A stretch of DNA of 64,000 bases from Microvirga zambiensis WSM3693 (GCF_016735695.1 NZ_JAERQD010000005.1:1-64000); one strand, 5' to 3'; shown: positions 40,349 through 49,726, counted from the first letter of the stretch. Notes: generated from the letters alone by a model not told the origin. Program-made: numbers and translations.

Positions 40349-41203
40349 CTTGAACAAACCCGCGCTGATGCCCTGAAGGACCTGCGTCGGACACTGAGCG
40401 AAGCCGGGTTCGCGAACGCCGCCCTGGACGCCCGCCTGCTGCTCCTGACGGCGCTCGGCATCCCGGCGACCGCCCTCGTCACGCATCCCGACACGCCTTT
40501 GACCGCGGAGGAAGCCGAAACCCTCGCGGCCTTCACCCGCCGTCGTCTCGCCCATGAGCCGGTGGCCCGAATCGTCGGAACTCGTGAGTTCTGGGGCCTG
40601 CCCTTCCGCCTGTCGCCCGAGACCCTGGTGCCCCGGCCCGACACGGAAACCGTCGTCGAGACGGCCCTCGCTTTCCTCCCCGACTGGCAGGCGCCCCTTC
40701 GAATCGTCGATTTCGGCACCGGGTCGGGCTGCATCCTGGTCGCGCTCCTGCACGAGCTGCCGAAGGCCACCGGCCTCGGGATCGACCTGTCCCCCGGCGC
40801 CCTCGTGACCGCGCGGGCCAATGCGGAGGACAACGGGGTCGGGGCGCGCAGCCATTTCGCCCTCTCCCGCTGGGCCGAGGCGGTCTCGGGCTCCTTCGAC
40901 CTGATCGTCTCGAATCCGCCCTATATCGCCTCCGGCGTGATTCCGACCCTCGACGAGGAGGTGCGCGAGCACGATCCAAGGCTTGCCCTCGACGGCGGGG
41001 CGGACGGCCTCGAACCCTATCGCATCCTCTTGAGCGAGGCCGACAGGCTCCTTGCCCCTGGAGGCCTGCTCGCGGTCGAGATCGGCTACGATCAGGCGGA
41101 GGATTTAAGAAGCTTGGCCGGTCTCCACGGCCTTGAAGTCCTGCGAATCGCACACGATCTATCTGGCAATCCCCGCTGCGTCGCCATGAAGCGATCCTTA
41201 TGA
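40274..41203 (+). CDS. prmC: Peptide chain release factor N5-glutamine methyltransferase
   Basis: 309 residues as given. It methylates the Gln of the GGQ motif of RF1 and RF2. Motif I is IVDFGTGSGCILVAL, and the diagnostic SNPPYI follows. The N-terminal helical domain proper begins around residue 27 (EQTRADALKDLRRTL). The first 25 or so residues (PTPTPPRKGEG type) are translated from the palindromic repeat. GTG 40274 is the only conventional in-frame start I can find; initiation at a CTG near 40373 or another rare codon is possible. So the 3' part is certain and the start is not. Confidence 0.93.
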   Translation: MPHPPDTSPGRTTPTPTPPRKGEGRLEQTRADALKDLRRTLSEAGFANAALDARLLLLTALGIPATALVTHPDTPLTAEEAETLAAFTRRRLAHEPVARIVGTREFWGLPFRLSPETLVPRPDTETVVETALAFLPDWQAPLRIVDFGTGSGCILVALLHELPKATGLGIDLSPGALVTARANAEDNGVGARSHFALSRWAEAVSGSFDLIVSNPPYIASGVIPTLDEEVREHDPRLALDGGADGLEPYRILLSEADRLLAPGGLLAVEIGYDQAEDLRSLAGLHGLEVLRIAHDLSGNPRCVAMKRSL

Positions 41204-41560
41204 GCGGGGTGCGGCTTTCTTGTCCCAGGATGGGATAAAACCCGAATTAGCCCTTGTTGGACCGAGCGGAACCCGCTAGATTCGGATCTAGAGATCGTCC
41301 TCGGTCTAAACAAATCGGCAGCTCCCGAGGGGCATGCCGGAAGACCAACGAGATCAATCGCGCAGGCAGGGGCTCTTTAAAACGGAACAGCCTGGCGCGA
41401 TCACCTGAACCCGACACTGAAGGATGGCCAAGTCTCTTGAGGGCTGTGGTCGAACGACAGACGGTTTGCCACGCGAACGGTGGGCGTTGAGCCCGTTCGG
41501 TGAATATTGGCTTGCATATCGCGTGGGCTTTAAAGAACCAGCGAGGCTCGTAGAGCGAAA
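41204..41560. other. 357-bp non-coding gap upstream of the DUF4167 gene
   Basis: No open frame here looks protein-like on either strand. It contains the promoter candidate at 41254-41282 and would give a leader of roughly 270 nt for the DUF4167 mRNA. Such a long leader for an RNA-binding-type protein could carry a regulatory structure, but I could not define a convincing fold by eye. Confidence 0.5.
41254..41282 (+). promoter_or_regulatory. Candidate housekeeping promoter for the DUF4167 gene
   Basis: TTGTTG at 41254-41259 and TAGATT at 41277-41282 with a 17-bp spacer. The fit is moderate and the position plausible, but it was found by eye. Confidence 0.35.
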
Positions 41561-42658
41561 ATGAGACCAGGACAAAACAGGCGTATGCGCGGTCGTAACA
41601 ACAACAACCGCAACAACAACAAGGGGCCCAATCCCCTGACCAAGAGCTACGAGTCGAACGGACCGGACGTGAAGATCCGCGGCACGGCTCAGCATATCGC
41701 CGAGAAATACAGCCAGCTCGCCCGCGATGCGCTGTCGAGCGGCGACCCGGTGGCGGCCGAGAACTATTTCCAGCACGCCGAGCATTATTACCGCATCATC
41801 GCTGCCGCCCAGGAGCAGCTGCGCGAGCAGTACGGCTATCAGCAGCGTTCCTTCGACGAGGAAGGCGGCGACGAGGAAGGTTTCGGCCAGGGCGACCGGC
41901 AAGGCTTCGAGCGCCAGGGCGGCAACGCCCAGGATTTCGGCAATGGCGACGAGGCCGATTTCGGCTCCCAGCCGCAGCCTTACGAGAACCGTGGCGAGCG
42001 CCCTTCCCGCTTCGACCGTCAGGACCGCCAGGACCGGGGCGATCGGCAGGACCGGCAGGATCGGAACGACCGCCAGGATCGCGGCGACCGGCGCGAGCGC
42101 TTCCAGCGCGACCGTGGCCCCCGTCAGGACTTTCAGCGTGACGACCAGCCCTTCGAGGCACGCTCCGAGAACGGCGAGCGCAGCGAGCGCCCGGCCCGTT
42201 TCGAGCGCCAGGATCGTCCAGACCGCAACGAGCGTCAGGACCGCAATGATCGGCAGGACCGGGGCGACCGTCCGGAGCGCCAGGAGCGGAGCGACCGCCC
42301 GGAGCGTCAGGAGCGAAGCGATCGTCCGGAGCGTCAGGAGCGGAGCGACCGCTTCGAGCGTGGCGACCGTCCCGAGCGCCGCGAGCGCTTCCAGCGCGAC
42401 CGCCGCCGCGACGAATCCGAGGCTCCAGAGCAGGGCACCCTGCCCGCTTTCCTGACCAACCCCGTCCGCTCCGCGCCTCCGGCTCCCGCTGCGGAAGAGG
42501 CACCGGCGCCGGCGCCGATGGTGCAGGAAGCGGCCAATGACGAGGCAGCCCCTCGTCCGCGCCGCCGCCGTCGCACCCGTCAGGAGATGATCGACGCGGC
42601 CAATGCGGAGAACGGTGGCTTCAACCCCGACGCGGTCGAGACCCCCGCCGCCGAGTAA
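41561..42658 (+). CDS. DUF4167 protein with long charged low-complexity region
   Basis: 365 residues. The N-terminus is basic and Asn-rich (RGRNNNNRNNNKG), followed by the conserved DUF4167 helix region (about 25-95) with NGPDVKIRGTAQHIAEKY and AAENYFQHAEHYYRII. Residues about 135-295 are a repetitive charged tract built from DRQDR, ERQER and SDRPERQ units. The tail is Ala/Pro-rich and ends in a basic RPRRRRRTRQEM patch. The make-up suggests an RNA-binding, phase-separating type of protein, which is inference. In Hyphomicrobiales this gene usually follows prmC, as here. Confidence 0.9.
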   Translation: MRPGQNRRMRGRNNNNRNNNKGPNPLTKSYESNGPDVKIRGTAQHIAEKYSQLARDALSSGDPVAAENYFQHAEHYYRIIAAAQEQLREQYGYQQRSFDEEGGDEEGFGQGDRQGFERQGGNAQDFGNGDEADFGSQPQPYENRGERPSRFDRQDRQDRGDRQDRQDRNDRQDRGDRRERFQRDRGPRQDFQRDDQPFEARSENGERSERPARFERQDRPDRNERQDRNDRQDRGDRPERQERSDRPERQERSDRPERQERSDRFERGDRPERRERFQRDRRRDESEAPEQGTLPAFLTNPVRSAPPAPAAEEAPAPAPMVQEAANDEAAPRPRRRRRTRQEMIDAANAENGGFNPDAVETPAAE

Positions 42659-42680
42659 GACCCGCGGCATACGAGATCGA

Positions 42681-42708
42681 AAGGGAGAGCCTGGCTCTCC
42701 CTTTTTTG
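42681..42708 (+). terminator. Terminator of the DUF4167 gene
   Basis: AAGGGAGAG at 42681-42689 and CTCTCCCTT at 42695-42703 form the stem; the T-run TTTTTT follows. It starts 22 bp after the stop codon. Confidence 0.93.
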
Positions 42709-42798
42709 TTGCCCTCGGGATCGTCCATAGCGAATTGATTCGTAATAACGTTTAACATAGGTTAGCGGCCAAGCTTTCTTCCTGAACGGAATTTCGCC

Positions 42799-45700
42799 AT
42801 GGCCCAATCGCGCTGGATCGTCCTTCCCCCTGCTCCGGTGAAGAAGAAAGCGCCGCTCATCGATCCGAGCGCTCTGGACGAGCGCCTGTCCGATATCTCG
42901 GCCGCTCTCGCCGCGCCGAATTCCCGCACCGTCTCCGGCACGCCGAGAGCCGACCGGCTCTTCGGCACCTCCGGCAACGACGCGCTCTCGGGGCTCGGCG
43001 GCAACGATCTGCTCGACGGACGAAAAGGGCGCGACCGCATGACCGGCGGGGCCGGCAACGACACCTATATCGTCGACAACACCGGCGACCGGGTCACCGA
43101 GAAGGCCAAAGGCGGCACCGATCTCGTCAAGGCTTCGGTGAACTGGACTCTCGGTTCGCAGGTCGAGAACCTGACGCTCACCGGCAGCAAGGCCCTGAAG
43201 GGCACCGGCAATAGCCTCGCCAACACGATCACCGGCAATGCCGGCCACAACATCCTCGACGGCAAGGGCGGCGCCGACAGGCTCGCCGGCGGAAAGGGCA
43301 ACGACACCTACATCGTCGACCATGCCGGCGACCGGGTGACCGAGAAGGCGAACGAGGGTCTCGACACCGTCCAGGCCTCGGTGAGCTACAGCTTGAGTGC
43401 GCATGTGGAGAACCTGCTTCTCACCGGCGGCGCCCTGTCCGGCACCGGCAACGAGCTCGCCAACGCGATCACGGGCAATGCGCTCGCCAACCAGCTCGAC
43501 GGCGCTGCCGGCAACGACACCCTCGACGGCGGCGCCGGCGGCGACGTGATCCTCGGCGGGGCCGGCGCCGATCTGCTCCGGGGCGGCGACGGCGAGGATG
43601 ACCTCGACGGCGGAGCGGACAACGATGCTCTCGAAGGCGGCGCGGGCAACGACCGGCTCGACGGCGCGGCGGGGGCCGACACCATGGCCGGCGGCCAGGG
43701 CGACGACGTGTACTTCGTCGACCAGGCCGGCGACGTGGTGAGCGAGGCCGCCGGCTCCGGCACCGATACGGTGTGGTCGGAGATCGATCATACGCTCGGC
43801 GCTCATGTGGAGCGCCTGGTGCTCACCGGCGCCGCGCTTTTCGGCACCGGCAACGAGCTTGCCAACAGCATCACCGGAACCTCCGGCAACAACACCCTCG
43901 ATGGCGGAGCGGGCGCCGATACGCTCGACGGCGGTGCAGGCAACGACACCTATCTCGTCGATCAGGCCGGCGACAGCATCGTGGAAGCCGCAGGCGGCGG
44001 CACCGACACGGTGTGGTCGCGGGTCGATCATACGCTCGGCGCGCATCTCGAGCGGCTGGTGCTGACGGGTGCTGCGCTCTCCGGCACCGGCAATTCCCTC
44101 GACAACACGATCACCGGCAACGATCTCGCCAATAATCTCAAGGGCGAGGCCGGAAACGACACCCTCGACGGCGGCACTGGCGCGGATGTGCTTCAGGGCG
44201 GCGCAGGTAACGACCTCTATCTCGTCGACGATGCGAGCGACGAGATTCTGGAGGCGTTCGACGGCGGCTATGACAGCGTCCAGGCCTCGGTCGACTACGT
44301 GCTCGGCGACAACGTCGAACGGCTCGTCCTCGTCGGCAGCGCCGTCGTCGGAACCGGCAACGCCATCGCCAACACCATCGTCGGCAGCGCGCTCGCGAAC
44401 TCTCTCACGGGTGGAGAGGGCAACGACACCCTCGATGGCGGCGTGGGCAACGACAGCCTCAATGGCGACGACGACAATGACAGCCTCGTCGGCGGCGGGG
44501 GCGACGATACCCTCACCGGCAGCGAGGGCCACGATATCCTCATCGGCGGCAGCGGCAACGACAGCCTCGACGGCGGTGCCGGCAGCGACAGCCTCGCAGG
44601 CGGCGACGGCGACGATACTCTTTTCGGCGGAGCGGGGAGCGACACCCTCGAGGGCGGCGCGGGCGACGACACGTATGAGGTCGAGAATTTCGACGACTGG
44701 GTTGTCGAAACCGGGGGCGGGACCGACACGGTTCGCACCGCGCTCAGCTACATGCTAGGAGCCGGCCTCGAGAATCTCGTGCTTCTCGGGACGGCGCTCT
44801 CCGGCAGCGGCAACGATCTCGCCAACGGGATCACCGGCAACGCGCTCGCCAACCAGCTCAGCGGCGAGGACGGCAGCGACAGCCTCGACGGCGGCGAGGG
44901 CGACGACATCCTCGACGGCGGCAACGGCAACGACATCCTGGTCGGCGGCGACGGCAACGACAGGCTCTGGGGTGGCATCGACAGCGGCAACGATACCCTC
45001 CTGGGCGGCAGAGGCAACGACAACCTTGAGGGACGCGAAGGCGACGACAGCCTCGACGGCGGCGGCGATAATGACAATCTCTTCGGCGGCGACGGCGACG
45101 ACGCCCTCATCGGCGGCGTCGGCCACGACAGCGTCAGCGGCGGCAACGACACCCTCGTCGGCGGCAACGGCAACGACACCCTCATCGGCGGTGATGGCAA
45201 CGACACCCTCGTCGGCGGCGGCGGCAACGATACCGTCAATGGCGGCAACGACCTCCTCGACGGCGGTGATGGCAATGACCTCCTCGACAGCGGTGGCGGC
45301 AATGACAGTCTCGACGGCGGCGACGGCAATGACACTCTCGACGGCGGCGGCGGCAACGACACTCTCGATGGCGGCGGCGGTAGCGACCTGCTGATAGGCG
45401 GTCTCGGCGACGACATCTATATCGTCGACCATGTCGATGACTTCGTGGGCGACGCTGGCGGAAACGATACGGTCCGGGCTTGGGTCGATTATACGCTCCA
45501 CACGGATGTCGAGGATCTGGTGCTGCTCGGCACGGCGCTGAGAGGCACCGGCAACGGCCTCGCCAACACCATCACCGGAAACGACCTCGCCAACGAGCTC
45601 GACGGCGGCGATGACGACGACACCCTCCACGGCGGTGCAGGCAGCGACATCCTCAATGGCGGCTTCGGCAAAGACAGTCTCGTCGGCGGCATCGGGAACG

Positions 45701-47376
45701 ATACCTATGTGGTCGACGTGGAGACCGATGAGATCGTCGAAGAGGATGGCGAAGGGATCGATCTCGTCCTGTCGGCTGCTGCGAATTATACGCTTCGGGA
45801 CCATGTCGAGAACCTGACGCTCGTCGGCATCACCGACGCCAACGGCACTGGCAACGGCCTCGACAACCATCTGATCGGCAATGCCGCGGTCAACATCCTC
45901 GAGGGCGGCGACGGCAACGACACGCTCGACGGCGGCGGAGGCGGCGATACACTTCGCGGCGGGGCCGGCAACGACCTCTACATCGTCGACAATGCCGGCG
46001 ATATCGTCGACGAGCAGGGCGGCGACAAGGGCGATACGGTTCGCACGACGCTGACCTACTACGTGCTCACTGCCGGCATCGAAGTGCTCGTGATGGAGAA
46101 TGACGGCGCGACCAACACCGCGCAGGGCAACAATCTGGACAACGACATCACCACCGGAAACGGCAACGACTATCTCAATGGCATGCAAGGCAACGACACG
46201 CTGCGTGGCGGGCTCGGGAACGACGAGTATATCGTGCTCGATGCCGGCGATGTGGTGATCGAAGCGGAGGGCGAAGGGCACGACCGGATTCTGGCCTATG
46301 TCAGTTATGCCCTTCCGGACCATGTGGAAGAGTTGACCGTCCAGAGCAACGACGGATTGGAGGGCACCGGCAACGGCCTCGACAACACCCTCACTGGCGG
46401 ACAGGGGAATGATACCCTCTATGGCGGCGACGGCGACGATTATCTCGCGGGAGGCTTTGGAAAAGCATTTTCGGGCCAGGACAGCCTCATCGGCGGCTCC
46501 GGCGACGATACCTATGTGGTCGATCTGGAGAACGACAAGGTGGAGGAATTCGAGGGCGAGGGCACGGACCTTGTTCTTTCGAGAGCGCTGAATTTCACGC
46601 TTCCGGATCATGTCGAGAACCTGACGCTCATCGACGATTCGGGTTCTAACGGCACCGGCAACGGCCTCGACAACGTTCTGACCGGCAATGCCGCCACCAA
46701 CCTCCTCGAGGGCAAAGGCGGGAACGACACCCTCGACGGCGGCGGGGGCAGCGACCAATTGAGAGGGGGTCTCGGCGATGACGTCTACATCATCGATGGC
46801 GGGGATACGCTGACCGAGATTCCCGGCGAAGGAACGGATACGGTCCGGGCGGACTTCAGCTATACCTTGCAGGTCAATTTCGAGCATCTCGAGCTCACCG
46901 GGTCTGCCTCCATCAACGGAACGGGAAACGGCGCCGGCAACCGCATCATTGGCAATGCGTCGGCCAACATCCTCAGCGGCCTTGGCGGAGCGGACACGCT
47001 CAGCGGCGGCGGCGGCCGCGACACCTTCGTCTTCAGCAGCCTCGCGGATCTGAACGCGAACCCGAATTCAAGCGACGTGCTTTCCGATTTCGACCATTCC
47101 CTGGCCGGGGGCGTCGACGGTTCGACCCTCGACGTGATCGATCTGTCTCCCATCGATCCGATCACGGGAGGACAGAACAACAGCTTCTCTACGATCGTAA
47201 CCGGGACGGCCGCGCCCGGTCAGCAGAATGCCGGCACTCTCTATTACGACACGACAAGCGGCATTCTCTACGGATTCGCCGGAGCCCCGGGCCCCGTTGT
47301 CTCCCCCAGCTTCGCCATTACGGTTGGAGCAGACGTTATCTGGAACAGCCTCGCGGGCGGGAACATCATTCTCTAG
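42799..47376 (+). CDS. Giant RTX (haemolysin-type calcium-binding repeat) protein
   Basis: 1525 residues. After an approximately 50-residue N-terminus of no known family, the protein is built of about 12 modules. Each consists of a beta segment of the type YTLGAHVENLVLTG, a GTGN-LANTITGN linker, and Ca2+-binding nonapeptides (GGxGNDxLx). The longest nonapeptide block lies at about residues 680-865. The C-terminal 130 residues (SGGGGRDTFVFSSL onward) resemble the uncleaved type I secretion signal region of RTX proteins. It should be secreted without a signal peptide by an ABC-MFP-TolC system, but none is encoded nearby. No protease, lipase or pore-forming domain is visible. Adhesin, S-layer or matrix roles are possible. 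Confidence 0.9.
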   Translation: MAQSRWIVLPPAPVKKKAPLIDPSALDERLSDISAALAAPNSRTVSGTPRADRLFGTSGNDALSGLGGNDLLDGRKGRDRMTGGAGNDTYIVDNTGDRVTEKAKGGTDLVKASVNWTLGSQVENLTLTGSKALKGTGNSLANTITGNAGHNILDGKGGADRLAGGKGNDTYIVDHAGDRVTEKANEGLDTVQASVSYSLSAHVENLLLTGGALSGTGNELANAITGNALANQLDGAAGNDTLDGGAGGDVILGGAGADLLRGGDGEDDLDGGADNDALEGGAGNDRLDGAAGADTMAGGQGDDVYFVDQAGDVVSEAAGSGTDTVWSEIDHTLGAHVERLVLTGAALFGTGNELANSITGTSGNNTLDGGAGADTLDGGAGNDTYLVDQAGDSIVEAAGGGTDTVWSRVDHTLGAHLERLVLTGAALSGTGNSLDNTITGNDLANNLKGEAGNDTLDGGTGADVLQGGAGNDLYLVDDASDEILEAFDGGYDSVQASVDYVLGDNVERLVLVGSAVVGTGNAIANTIVGSALANSLTGGEGNDTLDGGVGNDSLNGDDDNDSLVGGGGDDTLTGSEGHDILIGGSGNDSLDGGAGSDSLAGGDGDDTLFGGAGSDTLEGGAGDDTYEVENFDDWVVETGGGTDTVRTALSYMLGAGLENLVLLGTALSGSGNDLANGITGNALANQLSGEDGSDSLDGGEGDDILDGGNGNDILVGGDGNDRLWGGIDSGNDTLLGGRGNDNLEGREGDDSLDGGGDNDNLFGGDGDDALIGGVGHDSVSGGNDTLVGGNGNDTLIGGDGNDTLVGGGGNDTVNGGNDLLDGGDGNDLLDSGGGNDSLDGGDGNDTLDGGGGNDTLDGGGGSDLLIGGLGDDIYIVDHVDDFVGDAGGNDTVRAWVDYTLHTDVEDLVLLGTALRGTGNGLANTITGNDLANELDGGDDDDTLHGGAGSDILNGGFGKDSLVGGIGNDTYVVDVETDEIVEEDGEGIDLVLSAAANYTLRDHVENLTLVGITDANGTGNGLDNHLIGNAAVNILEGGDGNDTLDGGGGGDTLRGGAGNDLYIVDNAGDIVDEQGGDKGDTVRTTLTYYVLTAGIEVLVMENDGATNTAQGNNLDNDITTGNGNDYLNGMQGNDTLRGGLGNDEYIVLDAGDVVIEAEGEGHDRILAYVSYALPDHVEELTVQSNDGLEGTGNGLDNTLTGGQGNDTLYGGDGDDYLAGGFGKAFSGQDSLIGGSGDDTYVVDLENDKVEEFEGEGTDLVLSRALNFTLPDHVENLTLIDDSGSNGTGNGLDNVLTGNAATNLLEGKGGNDTLDGGGGSDQLRGGLGDDVYIIDGGDTLTEIPGEGTDTVRADFSYTLQVNFEHLELTGSASINGTGNGAGNRIIGNASANILSGLGGADTLSGGGGRDTFVFSSLADLNANPNSSDVLSDFDHSLAGGVDGSTLDVIDLSPIDPITGGQNNSFSTIVTGTAAPGQQNAGTLYYDTTSGILYGFAGAPGPVVSPSFAITVGADVIWNSLAGGNIIL

Positions 47377-47388
47377 CGCAATACGCTC

Positions 47389-47495
47389 GCGCATCGTGCA
47401 GAAAAGTGGACCCGGTTTTCTGCACGATGCGCTCTCTTTAGAGTGGAGCATCGGAGTGGATCCCAAAAGTGGGTCCACTTTTGGGTCCGATGCTC
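47389..47495. repeat. Double palindrome between RTX and MOSC genes
   Basis: The first hairpin has a perfect 17-bp stem, 47389-47405 with 47416-47432 (arm GCGCATCGTGCAGAAAA). The second spans 47446-47495, where GAGCATCGGA pairs with TCCGATGCTC and CCCAAAAGTGG with CCACTTTTGGG. The sequence recurs at 62244-62358. The second palindrome ends exactly at the first base of the MOSC stop codon. It fills the gap between the two convergent genes and may end both transcripts. Confidence 0.88.
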
Positions 47496-48277
47496 TAGAG
47501 CGCCAGCGTCGCCTGCTCGCGCTCGAAGCTGTCGCCGGACTCGAGCGTTCCACCGTCGAGCACCTCGGCATAGATGCCGCAGTCGAAATGGCCGTAAGAT
47601 CGCATCAGGCTTTTCGGGATCTCCAGGTCGCGGATGCCGGTGTCCGGGTCCACATTCGTCGCTGCGCAGCGCTCGATGCGCTTGGTCACTTTCAGGCGCA
47701 GGCCGGACGGCGCGGTGAGCACCTTGCCGACGAGGTCGAACTCGGCCCACGGCGCCAGCCTCTCGATGTGGATGTTGCCGCGAAAGCGCAACGGATCGAC
47801 GGGCGCGCCGACCACGTTCTCCAGCTCGCGCACGCTCGCAAGATTGATGAGCGAGACGAAGCCGCGTCGTGAATCGGTGAAGCGGAAGCCGTCGGGCGCT
47901 GCGAGCACCTTCGGCGGGCCGCGCAGTTCCTTCGGCATGAAGCGGCGGAAATAGGCCTCGATGGCAAGCTGCCCTTCCCGCGTCGAGAGATCGCCGCGCG
48001 CCACCTCGCGTCCGCCCTGCTCGATGAAGAGCGTGGTGATCGAATCGATGTACCGGGTCTTGAGCCGCGCCAGGCTCTCGTTGCGCATCAGCATCAGGAA
48101 CTTGATCTTGGGCTGATGCTGCGGGTTCTCCGGATCGAACCCGGCCGGGCCGTTCTCGATGGCGAAGAGCCGGTCGCCGGGAAAGTAATCGCCCTTGGCG
48201 AGGGCGACGGAAGACAGCGGCTCGGGCGAGAGGCCCTTGACCGGGTAGCGCTGGAGGGAAGCGATGCGAATGCTCAT
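47495..48277 (-). CDS. MOSC domain-containing protein
   Basis: 260 residues with the N-terminal beta-barrel MOSC_N domain (SLQRYPVKGLSPEPL) and a C-terminal MOSC domain. The conserved Cys is in KRIERCAATNVDPDTG. This architecture is that of the mARC/YcbX-like molybdenum enzymes, which reduce N-hydroxylated compounds. The substrate here is unknown. The terminal residues follow directly on the palindromic repeat at 47389-47495. It is transcribed in the same direction as the downstream-numbered ndh gene. Confidence 0.9.
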   Translation of the reverse strand: MSIRIASLQRYPVKGLSPEPLSSVALAKGDYFPGDRLFAIENGPAGFDPENPQHQPKIKFLMLMRNESLARLKTRYIDSITTLFIEQGGREVARGDLSTREGQLAIEAYFRRFMPKELRGPPKVLAAPDGFRFTDSRRGFVSLINLASVRELENVVGAPVDPLRFRGNIHIERLAPWAEFDLVGKVLTAPSGLRLKVTKRIERCAATNVDPDTGIRDLEIPKSLMRSYGHFDCGIYAEVLDGGTLESGDSFEREQATLAL

Positions 48278-48349
48278 GGCTTAAGCGATAGAGGGCGAGA
48301 GAGAGCGGGGCAAGAGCTCCGCGCCGGCATCGCCGCCCCACTCATCCGA

Positions 48350-49681
48350 TCATGCGGAAGGGAGCTGGTCACGGCTGGGCTGCCCCTTTAATGCGACCGG
48401 GGAATCCCGTCGCTGCATGTTCTCGGCATTGGCCGCGCTGTCGACGATGAGGCGGGCGCCGCGCTGATAGGTCAGGTAGTTCCACAGCCAGCTGAAGGCG
48501 ACCACGGCCCGGTTGCGCAGGCCGATCAGGAAGTAGACATGCGCGATGCCCCAGAACATCCATCCGATGAAGCCCGTCAGATGAAGCTTGCCGAGTTTCA
48601 CCACCGCAGCCTTGCGGCCGATGGTGGCGAGATCGCCCTGATGGCGATAGCGGAACGGCCCGGGCGCCGGCCGGTTCGAGGCTCTCGCCGCGATCACCTC
48701 GGCCACATAGCGCCCCATCTGCTTGGCGGCAGGCGCAATGCCCGGAACGGCCTTTCCTTCCCCATCCACCGCCGCTGCGGTGTCGCCGATCACGAAAATC
48801 TCCGGGTGGCCGGGGATCGTGAGATCCGGACCCACCTTCACCCGTCCGGCCCGGTCGCGCTCGACGTCGAGCCATTCGCCGGCCGGCGAGGCGACCACGC
48901 CTGCTGCCCATACGATGGTGCCGGTCTCGATCCGCGTGCCTTCGAGGTCGACGCCGCGCTCGTCGCAATTCGTCACCCGGGCCGAGGTCAAAACCTCGAC
49001 GCCCATCCGCTCCAGCGCCTTTTGCGCATAGGCCGCGAGGTCCTCCGGAAAGGTCGGCAGAATGCGCGGCCCAGCCTCGATGAGAATGACGCGGGCGGCA
49101 TGCGGGTCGATGCGCCGGAACTCGGCGGGAAGGGCATGGTGCGCCACCTCCGCGATGGCTCCGGCCATCTCGACGCCGGTCGGGCCGCCACCCACCACCA
49201 CGAAGGTGAGAAGCCGCCGCTGCTCCTCCCCGTCATCGGTCGTCTCCGCACGCTCGAAGGCCAGCAGGACCTTGCGGCGGATCCTGGTCGCATCCTCGAT
49301 CTGCTTGAGGCCCGGAGCTGCCGAGGCCCATTCCGGATGGCCGAAATAGGAATGCGTGGCCCCTGTCGCGAGGACGAGGATGTCATAGGAAAGTGTGACG
49401 TCCCCGGCCTGGACGAGGCGCAGCGCCGGATCGATGCCCGTCACGTCGGCCATGAGGACGGTGGCGTTCGCCTGGCGCCTCAGAATGCTGCGGATCGGCC
49501 AGGCGATGTCGGCCGGCGACAAGGCCGCGGTTGCGACCTGGTAGAGCAGAGGCTGGAAGGAGTGGAAGTTGTGCCGGTCGACCACCGTCACGTCGACGGG
49601 AGCTTTCGCCAGGAACTGAGCGGCCGTCAGGCCGCCGAAGCCTGCACCGACAATGACAACCTTTGGCGCAGCCGCTGCCAT
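48350..49681 (-). CDS. ndh: Type II NADH:quinone oxidoreductase
   Basis: 443 residues. The FAD dinucleotide motif is VGAGFGGLTAAQFL at 11-24 and the NAD(P)H motif is VVGGGPTGVEMAGA. The C-terminal amphipathic segment with GWMFWGIAHVYFLIGLRNR is the membrane anchor of NDH-2. It oxidises NADH and reduces quinone without pumping protons. Together with complex I elsewhere it would give flexibility in redox balance. It has an N-terminal MAAAAPKVVIVG start and no signal peptide. Confidence 0.92.
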   Translation of the reverse strand: MAAAAPKVVIVGAGFGGLTAAQFLAKAPVDVTVVDRHNFHSFQPLLYQVATAALSPADIAWPIRSILRRQANATVLMADVTGIDPALRLVQAGDVTLSYDILVLATGATHSYFGHPEWASAAPGLKQIEDATRIRRKVLLAFERAETTDDGEEQRRLLTFVVVGGGPTGVEMAGAIAEVAHHALPAEFRRIDPHAARVILIEAGPRILPTFPEDLAAYAQKALERMGVEVLTSARVTNCDERGVDLEGTRIETGTIVWAAGVVASPAGEWLDVERDRAGRVKVGPDLTIPGHPEIFVIGDTAAAVDGEGKAVPGIAPAAKQMGRYVAEVIAARASNRPAPGPFRYRHQGDLATIGRKAAVVKLGKLHLTGFIGWMFWGIAHVYFLIGLRNRAVVAFSWLWNYLTYQRGARLIVDSAANAENMQRRDSPVALKGQPSRDQLPSA

Positions 49682-49726
49682 GGCGCCCCCGCTTCATCGC
49701 TTGAGAAGAACGCTCCGCATCATAAG

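Noticed and set aside
41204..41560. A tRNA or small RNA gene in the gap upstream of DUF4167
   Set aside because: No cloverleaf or T-loop sequence was found on either strand; only a promoter candidate remained.
42580..44532. A 650-codon open frame on the minus strand opposite the RTX gene
   Set aside because: It is the mirror of the periodic, GC-rich RTX repeats and is full of Val, Ala and Gly repeats in step with them. It also runs into the DUF4167 gene. The plus-strand frame has clear RTX motifs.
44755..46887. A 710-codon open frame on the minus strand, also opposite the RTX gene
   Set aside because: Same explanation: a shadow frame created by the nonapeptide repeats, with no ribosome-binding site or recognisable domain.
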